Source of the DNA: a bacterium
Lineage (GTDB): Bacteria; Armatimonadota; Fimbriimonadia; Fimbriimonadales; Fimbriimonadaceae
Length of the DNA stretch: 64,000 bases
Reading direction: 5' to 3'
Assembly (NCBI GenBank): GCA_013823945.1
Contig: PNMZ01000002.1
Location: 558,001 to 622,000, forward strand
Of the stretch, positions 16,996-25,126 are shown piece by piece; within the stretch, counting starts at the first letter, position 1; each line of letters opens with the position of its first letter. A program made the position numbers and the translations under genes. The notes under the pieces were generated by a model. That model was not told where the DNA came from. It ran no database searches and was given only the letters and a program-made list of their open reading frames with translations.

Positions 16996-17640
16996 TTATT
17001 CCCCCCCCATCAAAGGTGCCAGTCGATCCCGCAACGCACGCCGTGCCCGCAATACGCGGAGCTTTGCTCCTCCCACTGAGCAACCAAAAAAGTCGGCAAT
17101 TGCATCGTATTCCATCTCTTGAATGTCTCGAAAAACCACCGCATTGCGATGATGTTCCGGCAGCGAGGCAATTGCTTCTCTGAGCAATTCTCGCGTTTGT
17201 TCTCGTTCCAAATTCTTTATCGGGTCTTCACCGATGTTCCCCACGGTCATCCAGGTCAGGGCACCCGCCGATTCTCGCGTTTCGAGCTTCTGACGCCGAT
17301 TTGACATCCGGGCTTTGTCTGTACCGAGGTTAGCGGTGATCCGCAAAAGCCAAGTCGTGAACTTTGCTTCATCTCGGTACCGCTTCAAATTCTGATAAGC
17401 CTTAACAAACACTTCCTGAACAATATCTTCCGCATCGTCGCGTCGAGGAGCCATTTGGTATGCATAGCGGTAGACCAAATCGCGGTGACGATCAAACAGA
17501 CGTTCAAACGCCGAAAAGTCACCGTTGCGCGCTTGCCACACCAAGGCCTCATCCGAATCAGGAGCCAGTCCCGCCGGAATCGCTTTGGATCGTTCGCTCA
17601 TTGGCGGCTGATCAAATCTCAATGCACTCCTCAAAGCCAT
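16996..17640 (-). CDS. ECF RNA polymerase sigma factor (third of three)
   Basis: A 214-residue sigma factor close to the SigW/RpoE style. Region 2 reads 'RHRDLVYRYAYQMAPRRDDAEDIVQEVFVKAYQNLKRYRD' (about 50-90) with 'FTTWLLRITANLGTDKAR'; region 4 reads 'LPEHHRNAVVFRDIQEMEYDAIADFFGCSVGGAKLRVLRARRALRDRL'. The start is uncertain: ATG at 17640 or the in-frame ATG at 17601 ('MSERSKAIPAG'). It is the first gene of a minus-strand group with a membrane anti-sigma-like protein and a pseudo-HtrA protein, which points to an envelope-stress response; this last step is inference. Confidence 0.93.
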   Translation of the reverse strand: MALRSALRFDQPPMSERSKAIPAGLAPDSDEALVWQARNGDFSAFERLFDRHRDLVYRYAYQMAPRRDDAEDIVQEVFVKAYQNLKRYRDEAKFTTWLLRITANLGTDKARMSNRRQKLETRESAGALTWMTVGNIGEDPIKNLEREQTRELLREAIASLPEHHRNAVVFRDIQEMEYDAIADFFGCSVGGAKLRVLRARRALRDRLAPLMGGE

Positions 17641-17703
17641 CTTACATTAACTCAAACGAACCAAGTTCCGCCGAGTTACTGAAATAACCTTCTCACGGTA
17701 GGA

Positions 17704-19110
17704 CTACTCCATCGCTTCTTCTGGAATCACCGTACCTTGGCCTTCCCATTCCGCAACACATGCGGCAATTGCGATGTCCCCCGTCACGTTCAAGACGGTA
17801 CGACTCATATCCAAGATTCGATCAATTCCAAGCGCCATCCCAATTGCCCCGGCCGGAACTCCAAGACCTTTTACAATCGAGCCAATCACGGGCCAAGCCC
17901 CGCCCGGTACTCCTGCCGTCCCAATGCCCGCCAAAATCGACAAGCCCATGATCATCACCTGCTTCTGGAAGTCGAGCGGAACACCGAACAACTGACAGAA
18001 GAAGATTATCGTGATCCCCTCGAAGAGGGCCGTCCCGTTCTGGTTAGCCGTTGCCCCAACTGTCAAAACAAAACTCGAGATATTTTTCGGCAAACCCAAA
18101 TCTTCTTCCGCAGATTTCAAGGCGACCGGAAGCGTCGCATTACTTGAACTCGTCGCAAAAGCGGTCAACATCACATTCTTAATGCGCCGGAAGAAATCCC
18201 ACGGATTCCGCTTCGCAATCAGCCGAATCAAGATTGCGTAAACAACAAACATATGCAAGGCCAACCCAACGAGAACTGTCAAAGCATAAACTCCCAGTAT
18301 CGCAAAAATCGTAAACCCTAGGGTCGAGGTCGTCTTGAATATCAGGGCAAAGACCCCAATCGGGGCCAAAGCCATCGCAAATTCAATCACTTTCTGCGAA
18401 ATCTCAAAGATCGCTTCACAGAACTGCCGGAACGGCGCAACGACTTCCGGGTCACTCTTCGCCAATCCCAACCCAAAAATGAGAGCAAAGAACATAAACG
18501 GCAGAATTCCTCCGCTCAATGCCCGGGTTGCCTCCAAGAGCGGATTCTTCGGCACAATTCCCGCAACTGGCGGATCAGCCTGCGTCCCACCTTTTGGGGC
18601 CGCATTTTTCTCCTCAAGCTCGCTCTTGCCCTCCGGACTCGCTTCACGCTCCGCAAAAATCTGATTGACTTCTTCGTCCGTGAACCCTTCTTTTTTCAAC
18701 CCATCCCGTTCATATTGCTGTTGTAATTCAGTTCTCTTACTTTCCGCAATCGCTTTCCCCGGCTGGACAACATTCACCAGTGTCAACGCTATAATCACGG
18801 CAATCCCGCTGAACAAAACCGTCATCACCAGCGACCGAACTCCAATCCGGCCAACCTTCGCCACGTCCCCCAACTCGCTGATCCCCAAAACCAAAGCCGA
18901 AAATAAAAGCGGGACAACGATCATAAATATCATAGCCAGGAACGAATCGCCGACCAAGGTCATCACATGCTCGTTGACCTTGCCGAGCGTATCCTTAAAC
19001 TCCGGACTTGAACCCGCCATAACATTGGCAATCACTCCCAATACTGCCCCCAAACCAAGACCGACCAAAATCTTGTTGTGAAGTGCCATCCCTTGGCCTT
19101 TCTCTGACAT
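17704..19110 (-). CDS. Dicarboxylate/amino acid:cation symporter (DAACS family)
   Basis: About 468 residues from ATG 19110 (a frame from 19248 would run into the divergent ribokinase gene; ATG 19089 is also possible). Family marks are 'FMIVVPLLFSALVLGI', the serine-rich re-entrant loop 'AFATSSSNATLPVAL', 'TANQNGTALFEGITIIFFCQ' and 'GIDRILDMSRTVLNVTGDIA' with the substrate and Na+/H+-binding residues. It should import glutamate, aspartate or C4-dicarboxylates across the inner membrane. An unusual charged stretch of about 65 residues (about 120-185) follows the early PG motif, longer than I expect for this family. Confidence 0.92.
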   Translation of the reverse strand: MSEKGQGMALHNKILVGLGLGAVLGVIANVMAGSSPEFKDTLGKVNEHVMTLVGDSFLAMIFMIVVPLLFSALVLGISELGDVAKVGRIGVRSLVMTVLFSGIAVIIALTLVNVVQPGKAIAESKRTELQQQYERDGLKKEGFTDEEVNQIFAEREASPEGKSELEEKNAAPKGGTQADPPVAGIVPKNPLLEATRALSGGILPFMFFALIFGLGLAKSDPEVVAPFRQFCEAIFEISQKVIEFAMALAPIGVFALIFKTTSTLGFTIFAILGVYALTVLVGLALHMFVVYAILIRLIAKRNPWDFFRRIKNVMLTAFATSSSNATLPVALKSAEEDLGLPKNISSFVLTVGATANQNGTALFEGITIIFFCQLFGVPLDFQKQVMIMGLSILAGIGTAGVPGGAWPVIGSIVKGLGVPAGAIGMALGIDRILDMSRTVLNVTGDIAIAACVAEWEGQGTVIPEEAME

Positions 19111-19187
19111 AGCGATCAGTATGCCCCGAACACCCTGTGCAAAAAAACCTCTCGCTGAATCATCCACCCGACCGGTAAAGTGAAAAC

Positions 19188-20108
19188 ATGTCAAATCGGT
19201 GCTGGGTGATCGGAAGCGCAATTCTCGATACCGTCTACTCGGTGCCACACCTGCCCCTGCCCGGAGAAAGCGTTCTTGCTACTCAAGTTCAGCAGTTTCT
19301 AGGAGGAAAAGGAGTCAATCAAGCCATCGCTGCTGCAAGATCTGGCGTACAAACTGAGTTAATCGCTGCCCTCGGCGAAGATTCTGCCGCTAATAAATTT
19401 ACAGGGCTGTTTACATCCGAACCAAACCTCAATTCCAGAATCTGCGGAGACACCGAACATCCAACCGGCCAAGCGAGCATCACCATTGACCCAACTGGTC
19501 GAAACCAAATCACCGTATTCCCCGGTGCAAACATGCACCTTCCCGCCACTGAAATTGAAAAATGTGATCTCAAGCCCAGCGATTACATCCTGTGCCAAAA
19601 CGAAGTGCCTGACGATTGCCTTATCGCCGCATCTCGGGCCGGAAATCTTATCTACAACCCCGCTCCCTACCGTCCCTTTCCCACTGAAGTTCTTAACGGG
19701 TGCTTTGCCATCACGCCCAACGAAACCGAAGCCGCTGCCCTCACCGGAATCATTCCGGACACCAATAAAAATCTGTTACTCTGTGCTAACCACCTTCTGC
19801 ACCTCGAGGTTCAAAACGTGATCATCACCCTCGGCGAGCGCGGAGCATTCTTCACAAACGGTAAAGAACAGCACTTCTTCGCCGCCAAGAGCGTCGAAGC
19901 CGTTGACACCACCGCCGCTGGAGATGTCTTCAACGGCGCCTTCATCGCCCGCCTGACGATTGGAGATTCAATTCTCCAAGCCGTTCAATACTCCGTTGCC
20001 GCCGCAACGATCTCTGTTACACGTCACGGTGCTGTTCCGAGCATCCCTCGCCGGAAAGAAATAGAACAATTTTTACAAAACTGGGAACTTCCAGCCCAAA
20101 CCTTCTGA
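19188..20108 (+). CDS. rbsK: Ribokinase, PfkB family
   Basis: A 306-residue PfkB carbohydrate kinase. The N-terminal signature is 'LGGKGVNQAIAAARSG' (sugar binding, about residues 40-55) and the C-terminal one 'VDTTAAGDVFNGAFIARL' (about 245-262, with the catalytic Asp in AAGD; most homologues have GAGD). 'TPNETEAAALTG' is the typical ribokinase NETE motif. It should phosphorylate D-ribose or a related sugar with ATP. No ribose transporter is nearby. The gene is divergent from the symporter, with a short shared upstream region. Confidence 0.9.
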   Translation: MSNRCWVIGSAILDTVYSVPHLPLPGESVLATQVQQFLGGKGVNQAIAAARSGVQTELIAALGEDSAANKFTGLFTSEPNLNSRICGDTEHPTGQASITIDPTGRNQITVFPGANMHLPATEIEKCDLKPSDYILCQNEVPDDCLIAASRAGNLIYNPAPYRPFPTEVLNGCFAITPNETEAAALTGIIPDTNKNLLLCANHLLHLEVQNVIITLGERGAFFTNGKEQHFFAAKSVEAVDTTAAGDVFNGAFIARLTIGDSILQAVQYSVAAATISVTRHGAVPSIPRRKEIEQFLQNWELPAQTF

Positions 20109-20158
20109 TACACTTGTCTACGTGATCATGAACGATCCGAAATAGACAGGAAAAAACC

Positions 20159-20542
20159 ATGGAAAAGAAAGTTGTCAACTGGATGGAAGTCAATTCACCC
20201 AATGCCGCTGAAGCATTCGCTTTTTACAATGCCGTCTTCGGTTGGACCAAGTCCGAAGTCGATATGGGCGAAATGGGAATGTACTCTATGCTCCACGAGG
20301 CCGGAAAGGAAGAACCGTTTGCTGGAATCATGGAAATGAAAGGCCCCGACTGGGAAGGTATTCCTCCCCATTGGATGACGTATTTCCACACCGACGACAT
20401 CAACGCTTCGTGCGATAAGATCAAAGCAGCCGGAGGCAATATCCACCACGGGCCATTCGAGATCCCTGAAACAGGAATGATCGCGGTTTGCTCCGACGCC
20501 CATGGAGCCCATTTCAGCCTCCATCAACCCACTCAAAGTTAG
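20159..20542 (+). CDS. VOC-family (glyoxalase/bleomycin resistance-like) protein
   Basis: A 127-residue protein with one to two beta-alpha-beta-beta-beta modules of the vicinal oxygen chelate fold: 'VNWMEVNSPNAAEAFAFYNAVFGWTKSEVD' at the start, 'HWMTYFHTDDINASCDKIKAAGGNIHHGPFEIPETGMIAVCSDAHGAHFSLHQ' at the end. The closest style is the glyoxalase-like group used as a 'VOC family protein'; a substrate cannot be named. The RBS (AGGAAAA, 8 bases before ATG) is good. It sits between ribokinase and glyA without tight coupling. Confidence 0.85.
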   Translation: MEKKVVNWMEVNSPNAAEAFAFYNAVFGWTKSEVDMGEMGMYSMLHEAGKEEPFAGIMEMKGPDWEGIPPHWMTYFHTDDINASCDKIKAAGGNIHHGPFEIPETGMIAVCSDAHGAHFSLHQPTQS

Positions 20543-20551
20543 GGTGCAAAT

Positions 20552-20594
20552 CCCCCCTCTCCGTTTAATGGAGAGGGGGTTAGGGGGTGAGGTC
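20552..20594. repeat. Perfect 10-bp hairpin with G-rich tail, interspersed-repeat style
   Basis: CCCCCTCTCC (20553-20562), a GTTTAAT loop and GGAGAGGGGG (20570-20579) form a perfect stem, followed by TTAGGGGGTGAGGTC. This composite resembles short interspersed palindromes that I have seen described in several bacterial phyla. Only one copy is in the window. There is no T run, so it is not a classical terminator, although it may stop transcription of the VOC gene. Confidence 0.55.
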
Positions 20595-20665
20595 AAGCCG
20601 CCTTCGCAGAAATGGGCTGACCAAAACCCCAGCAACCGTCGCGCTAAATCCGCCACAATAAACCA

Positions 20666-21931
20666 ATGGCAACCGCGCCCCAAACGCACCCACACCGGCA
20701 TCCTCTCGCCGAAGTTGATCCCACCATCGCTAGCCTTATTGCCCAGGAAGAGCGACGCCAAGAAGACAACCTTGAACTGATTGCCAGCGAGAATATCGCT
20801 TCCCTCGCCGTCCGCCAAACGATGGCTTCAGTCTTCACCGACAAATATGCCGAAGGATATCCCGGCAAACGCTACTACGGTGGATGCGAAATTGTTGATC
20901 AAGTCGAATCTCTTTGTATCGAGCGCGTTTGCCAACTCTACGGTGCCGAAGCCGCCAATGTCCAACCTCATTCCGGCGCATCCGCCAACATGGCAGTCTA
21001 CTTCACATTCCTCCAACCTGGAGACACCCTCATGGCCATGAACCTCGCCCATGGCGGACACCTTACCCACGGATCTCCCGTGAACTTCAGCGGCCAGCTT
21101 TACAACGTTGCCGCTTATGGCGTGGATGAAACAGAATTCATCAACTACGACGAAATGCACCGCATTGCCGTCGAAACCAAGCCGAAAATCATTGTTTCAG
21201 GCGCAACCGCCTACTCACGAACATTTGACTTCCCACGAATCCGACAAATCGCCGACGAAGTGGGCGCAATCCACATGTGCGATATGTCTCACTACAGCGG
21301 CCTCATAGCAGCCGGTGAATATTCCAGCCCAATTCCGCATTGCCAAGTTGTCACCTCAACGACTCATAAATCTATTCGCGGCCCTCGCGGCGGAATGATT
21401 CTCGGTGAAGCGGAATATATCAAAAAAATCAACAAAACGGTGTTCCCTGGTCTCCAAGGTGGGCCACTCGAACACGTGATCGCCGGCAAAGCTGTGGCAT
21501 TCCTCGAAGCCTCCAAACCGGAATTCAAAACCTATGCCGCCCAGGTCAAAAAGAATGCCGCAACTCTGTCTGAATCCCTCATCCACGAAGGATTCCGCAT
21601 CGTATCCGGCGGCACCGATAGTCACATGATGCTCGTTGATCTTCAGCCATTCGGTGTCAACGGAAAGATTGCTCAACAAGCACTCGAAGACGCAAACATT
21701 ACGACAAATAAAAACAGCATCCCAAACGATCCCGAATCTCCATTTGTCACGTCTGGAATCCGCCTCGGCACACCTGCAGTTACAACCCGGGGCATGAATG
21801 AAGCCGAAATGAAGCAAATCGCGGCCTGGATCGCCACCGTCCTCCGCAACCATTCCGACGAAGGGACAATCAGTAAGGTCAAGGCCGAAGTCACGGGGCT
21901 CTGTCGTTCGTTCCCGATCCACTTTGTCTAA
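20666..21931 (+). CDS. glyA: Serine hydroxymethyltransferase
   Basis: A 421-residue PLP enzyme that interconverts serine and glycine and feeds one-carbon units to tetrahydrofolate. Signatures are '[20 protein letters not shown]' (about 30-50), '[16 protein letters not shown]' (about 55-70) and the PLP lysine in '[15 protein letters not shown]' (K235). The C-terminal '[15 protein letters not shown]' is also typical. Length is normal (about 415-420). It is monocistronic, followed by a strong hairpin. Confidence 0.97.
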   Translation: MATAPQTHPHRHPLAEVDPTIASLIAQEERRQEDNLELIASENIASLAVRQTMASVFTDKYAEGYPGKRYYGGCEIVDQVESLCIERVCQLYGAEAANVQPHSGASANMAVYFTFLQPGDTLMAMNLAHGGHLTHGSPVNFSGQLYNVAAYGVDETEFINYDEMHRIAVETKPKIIVSGATAYSRTFDFPRIRQIADEVGAIHMCDMSHYSGLIAAGEYSSPIPHCQVVTSTTHKSIRGPRGGMILGEAEYIKKINKTVFPGLQGGPLEHVIAGKAVAFLEASKPEFKTYAAQVKKNAATLSESLIHEGFRIVSGGTDSHMMLVDLQPFGVNGKIAQQALEDANITTNKNSIPNDPESPFVTSGIRLGTPAVTTRGMNEAEMKQIAAWIATVLRNHSDEGTISKVKAEVTGLCRSFPIHFV

Positions 21932-21937
21932 ACGATT

Positions 21938-21968
21938 ATCGGGGTCAGCGACAAAAACTGACCCCGAT
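21938..21968. terminator. Strong hairpin between glyA and a convergent gene
   Basis: An 11-bp perfect stem (ATCGGGGTCAG/CTGACCCCGAT) with a CGACAAAAA loop lies 7 bases after the glyA stop. It has no T run on either side, so it may act as a bidirectional hairpin for the convergent genes or only as a 3' end stabiliser. Confidence 0.6.
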
Positions 21969-21986
21969 GATCCGCACTCTGCTTGC

Positions 21987-22631
21987 CTACTTACTTCTCT
22001 TACGAAGAGCAGCCAAAGCCGCGACTCCCAAAATAGTCAGAGTAGCTGGCTCCGGAACTGCTTCCTGAGAAAACACAAGCTCGCGCCCCGCGGTATTCCA
22101 ACCATTGTTCCAAGTCACAGTCAAGCTTTCTCCTACGACTGACGGAAAAGTGATAAGAGTATTGGTCGTTCCGTCCGGAATGCCCTGCCAGTTGAACAGC
22201 TCAGCGTTTGTACCATCAAGTACCCTAAACGTCGTTACCAAGGGTGACCCGTTCCAATCCGCCAACCGAATGGACCGCAACCGAACCAAGAAACCAGGAT
22301 CTGCCGTCAAAGTGAACGAAACTGGAGTCGCATCTGATGTTGAAGAACTAGTCGAGTTCCGTCCCCATATTGCAGTTGGAAGATCACCATACCCAGTACC
22401 CCAAAGTCCAACATTATTCGTGTAATCAAGAACGACATTGGGTGTAAAACCACCCTCGGAGCCATAGGCAAGGCCACCTTGCGACACTGATGTGACACGA
22501 TCTCCGTAGTCTTCGAGTTGCGTCTGACTGATAACAGCCCCCGAATCTGTCGCAAAAAGCAGATTCGTTGCCGCAGCGACTCCTGATGCCACAACCATCC
22601 CCCCGATGCTAAGTAATTTTGTCAATGTCAT
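21987..22631 (-). CDS. PEP-CTERM sorting domain protein
   Basis: A 214-residue exported protein. The N-terminal signal peptide is 'MTLTKLLSIGGMVVASGVAAAT', a beta-rich body follows, and the C-terminus is the canonical PEP-CTERM tripartite signal: 'VPEPATL', a hydrophobic helix 'TILGVAALAAL', and a basic tail 'RKRSK'. Such proteins are processed by an exosortase and placed on the cell surface or in the extracellular matrix. No exosortase gene is in the window. RBS AGAGGA precedes the ATG. The function of the body is unknown. Confidence 0.9.
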   Translation of the reverse strand: MTLTKLLSIGGMVVASGVAAATNLLFATDSGAVISQTQLEDYGDRVTSVSQGGLAYGSEGGFTPNVVLDYTNNVGLWGTGYGDLPTAIWGRNSTSSSTSDATPVSFTLTADPGFLVRLRSIRLADWNGSPLVTTFRVLDGTNAELFNWQGIPDGTTNTLITFPSVVGESLTVTWNNGWNTAGRELVFSQEAVPEPATLTILGVAALAALRKRSK

Positions 22632-22732
22632 TTTTCCTCTTTGTCCCCAAAATCATAAGGCACCTTGCAACACTATACAGGAAATTCAGAACAGAGTATA
22701 GACATCAACCCATGCTTTACCAATTGTTTAAG

Positions 22733-22764
22733 ATCAAGGCCCCTGGTTATCCAGGGGCCTTGAT
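22733..22764 (-). terminator. Perfect 14-bp stem terminator after the lipoprotein gene
   Basis: ATCAAGGCCCCTGG and CCAGGGGCCTTGAT with a TTAT loop form a perfect stem. On the minus strand it follows the lipoprotein stop by 12 bases; the trailing sequence CTTAAACAATT is only weakly U-rich. Confidence 0.75.
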
Positions 22765-22776
22765 GTTCAAATTGGG

Positions 22777-22980
22777 CTACTCGCCCGAGTCGCCTTTACT
22801 CTCTCGCTCAATCTCTCCACGGTTGGGCTGAGCCGCATTGGCATCCTCAACCGTCGCTCCCTCATCTTTCGCAACCGAACCAGGAGCGTCGCTCTTTGGT
22901 GTTTCGGATGCACAGCCCATAAGACCGAGTCCGATCGACGCCAAGATCAGGAACAAACCAAGTTGGCTTATCTTTCGCAT
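22777..22980 (-). CDS. Small lipoprotein of unknown function
   Basis: A 67-residue lipoprotein from ATG 22980. The signal peptide 'MRKISQLGLFLILASIGLG' leads to a lipobox 'LMGC' (Cys23), and the mature part is short, polar and acidic ('SETPKSDAPGSVAKDEGATVED'), as in small anchor-type lipoproteins. It overlaps the end of the upstream pseudopilin gene by 13 bases (22968-22980), so the two are probably co-translated. A longer reading from 23076 would run through the pilin gene and is not likely. No family is recognisable. Confidence 0.75.
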   Translation of the reverse strand: MRKISQLGLFLILASIGLGLMGCASETPKSDAPGSVAKDEGATVEDANAAQPNRGEIERESKGDSGE

Positions 22981-23999
22981 AGAGCATTCATTCCTGTTGC
23001 ACCAAAGTCGTAGTTCAGATTCGTATCCGGTCTGAACATACTCTGATAGTGGGGAGAGCCAACCGCCGAAACGCATCGCATCGGAGAATCAACGTTGCCC
23101 GCCGGGTAGCCGCCTTGAGGACCGTAGTACGTGTACGCTGGCTCAAAGTACTTCCGCACCGCTCCTCCCGAGGGAGTGGGAGTGTCAGATCCCATCGGAA
23201 TGTACTTCGCTGAACTATCCGCGAATACAACGATATTGCCGCGTCCGAATACGCGAACAGTGTCGTTCGCCGCAACAAAAGTGAACTCGTACGTATCTTC
23301 TCGTGATCGTGGGGTGATTCCAGCTTGAACAGCTCCGCCGGGATTGAATCGGCAAGGAGGAGCCGGTGCGGCCGCCGTACCAACTGCAGTGCATCTTAGA
23401 TAGGGACTCGTATAGGAATAGCCTCGGTACGATTCCTTTCCGTTACCGAACCAGAACAGCGGCGTGGAACTGACTCCTGCAACCGCCGTTGCGTTGTATC
23501 CATTCAACAAACCGTTGCCGGACAAACCAACCGTCGGAAGGTTAATCCCCGCCGGATAAGTAAATCCAGTGGTATAGAGGTTCAAAGAGCCGCTACCCGA
23601 GTAGATGTCGTTGTTTTTCGTGTAAGGAAAAATGGAGTTCGTCCATGCCACCGCATCCGCAGCTTGAGCCGCCGCATTCGGACCCCAACCAGCTGGCACT
23701 GATGCCAACCGATATGGTCCAAGACCACTGGCTGCCACATTTGTGTGCAGGTATGTTCCCGTGGCAGGATCAATTGGGTGCATGAGCATGAACGTATCGT
23801 CATAGTCCGCAATGTAAATTTGAGCCGCAGTACCTGTTTGTTTAGTTTCAGCTAGAGTTTTACTCTTCTTAGCTGCTTCCTTTGCCTGAGCAAAGACCGG
23901 GAAGAGAATTGCCGCCAGAATGGCAATGATCGCAATTACGACCAGCAGTTCGATAAGGGTAAACCCGCTCTTCGAGTTGGTTTGAGTTTGTTTCATCAT
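22968..23999 (-). CDS. Type II/IV pseudopilin, large C-terminal domain (DUF1559-like)
   Basis: A 343-residue protein with a class III prepilin leader: 'SGFTLIELLVVIAIIAILAA' (cleaved before the Phe, with Glu5 conserved), then a hydrophobic helix running into 'AQAKEAAKKSKTL'. A long secreted domain of about 270 residues follows, rich in Gly, Ser and Tyr ('YIADYDDTFMLMHPID' near the start). This architecture is abundant in Armatimonadota and Planctomycetes. It is probably a component of pilus or secretion filaments. The start ATG is next to a second ATG; a hairpin sits just upstream. It is divergent from a second pseudopilin. Confidence 0.88.
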   Translation of the reverse strand: MMKQTQTNSKSGFTLIELLVVIAIIAILAAILFPVFAQAKEAAKKSKTLAETKQTGTAAQIYIADYDDTFMLMHPIDPATGTYLHTNVAASGLGPYRLASVPAGWGPNAAAQAADAVAWTNSIFPYTKNNDIYSGSGSLNLYTTGFTYPAGINLPTVGLSGNGLLNGYNATAVAGVSSTPLFWFGNGKESYRGYSYTSPYLRCTAVGTAAAPAPPCRFNPGGAVQAGITPRSREDTYEFTFVAANDTVRVFGRGNIVVFADSSAKYIPMGSDTPTPSGGAVRKYFEPAYTYYGPQGGYPAGNVDSPMRCVSAVGSPHYQSMFRPDTNLNYDFGATGMNALCER

Positions 24000-24007
24000 G
24001 AATCACC

Positions 24008-24027
24008 GGGCTGGCGCAAACCAGCCC
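24008..24027 (-). promoter_or_regulatory. 5'-UTR hairpin upstream of the pseudopilin start
   Basis: A 7-bp perfect stem (GGGCTGG with CCAGCCC, loop TTTGCG on the minus strand) lies 9 bases before the ATG of the minus-strand pseudopilin gene. It could stabilise the mRNA or limit access to the start; this role is inferred. Confidence 0.5.
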
Positions 24028-24156
24028 ACACACTATATACTTCAATAAAAGGCAAAATAGATTCACAATCTTCGAAAACATTCCTTTAATGCTAAATCAA
24101 TCACGTAGACTGAGATAAACTTTTCTCGCTCGGGCACTTCAAATCAAAATTGGATC

Positions 24157-25020
24157 ATGATAGATCGGTACTCACGTAAGTCTAACTTGGCTTTCACTCT
24201 CATTGAACTCCTCGTTGTCATCGCGATCATCGCGATCATCGCCGCTATTCTCTTCCCGACATTTGCCCGCGCCAAAGAATCCGCCAAACGCACCGTTGAC
24301 CTTGCCCACATCAAGCAAATCGGCGTCGCCAACCTGATCTACCTTGACGATTACGACCAAAACTTCCTGAGCTTCCCCTACGCCGACACCTGGAGTAGCC
24401 CCAGCTTCGCAAATCGCCAACGTGGGCCATTCTGGTCAGATCGGGTTATGCCATACATCAAAAGTAACGATATCTTTCAAACTCCCGCGAACACCGATAT
24501 TGCGTACTACCCGCGAGGCTACTGGCTACCCGGTGCAACGTCGGCAACCGACACCCAAAAATACCGGGTCACCTATGCCCTCAATCACCTCATTTCCCGA
24601 GCCGATATGCCCCCTGATCGTGCGGGAAGTTCTAACCAATCCAGCATCTCACTCCCTGCCAATACCGTCCTCGCCGGACCCCAAAACCAACCCTTCACCT
24701 TCTCCTCCTGTCAACCAGATTCACCCGGGAGCCAAACAATGTCTTACTACTGGAACATCAGCGAATCGGGTCAGGGTTGGGGATTTGAACTCTGGAACAA
24801 TTCTAACGGCGAAGGCGGATTTTTCGGTGGGGCCAATTTCACCTATGTCGATGGCCACGCAAAATTTGCGCGACTCGTCAATAAAGGCACCGATCCTGGA
24901 GATCAGATCACATATCAAGGTCGAGACTTGTTCTTTGGATTCTTTGCAGGCGTAAAAACCCGCCCGGAAGTCAGCACAAACGGAACTTGCCCGAACAGTC
25001 GAGCTTCCGCCGTTTTCTGA
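24157..25020 (+). CDS. Type II/IV pseudopilin, second copy
   Basis: A 287-residue protein with a prepilin leader: 'LAFTLIELLVVIAIIAIIAA' then 'ILFPTFARAKESAKRTVDL', the same layout as the divergent gene at 22968-23999. The secreted domain is shorter and keeps 'IYLDDYDQNFL' near its start and 'GGANFTYVDGHAKFARLV' near its end, a common form in DUF1559-type pilins. Both proteins would be processed by PilD/TFPP peptidase, which is not in the window. The leader has 10 residues before the FTL motif. Confidence 0.88.
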   Translation: MIDRYSRKSNLAFTLIELLVVIAIIAIIAAILFPTFARAKESAKRTVDLAHIKQIGVANLIYLDDYDQNFLSFPYADTWSSPSFANRQRGPFWSDRVMPYIKSNDIFQTPANTDIAYYPRGYWLPGATSATDTQKYRVTYALNHLISRADMPPDRAGSSNQSSISLPANTVLAGPQNQPFTFSSCQPDSPGSQTMSYYWNISESGQGWGFELWNNSNGEGGFFGGANFTYVDGHAKFARLVNKGTDPGDQITYQGRDLFFGFFAGVKTRPEVSTNGTCPNSRASAVF

Positions 25021-25043
25021 ATTTTCGTAGGACCTCGTATAAT
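25015..25043 (+). promoter_or_regulatory. Predicted sigma-70 promoter for the caspase gene pair
   Basis: A perfect -10 TATAAT (25038-25043) lies 17 bases after a weak -35 TTCTGA (25015-25020). Transcription would start near 25050, about 77 bases before the first ATG. This supports the start at 25127 over one at 25055. Confidence 0.55.
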
Positions 25044-25126
25044 TCTATGAAACGATGCCCCACAAGCGGGCGTCCATCTGCCGAACAAAACCCACAAAGG
25101 GTCAAAAAGAACAAAACGGGCAACTT

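Noticed and set aside
24197-24246. Short direct repeats of ATCGCGATC in the pilin leader
   Set aside because: They arise from repeated Ile-Ala codons of the conserved prepilin helix.
25055-25126. Start of the metacaspase at ATG 25055
   Set aside because: It would put 24 polar residues before a perfect signal peptide and would start about at the predicted transcription start.
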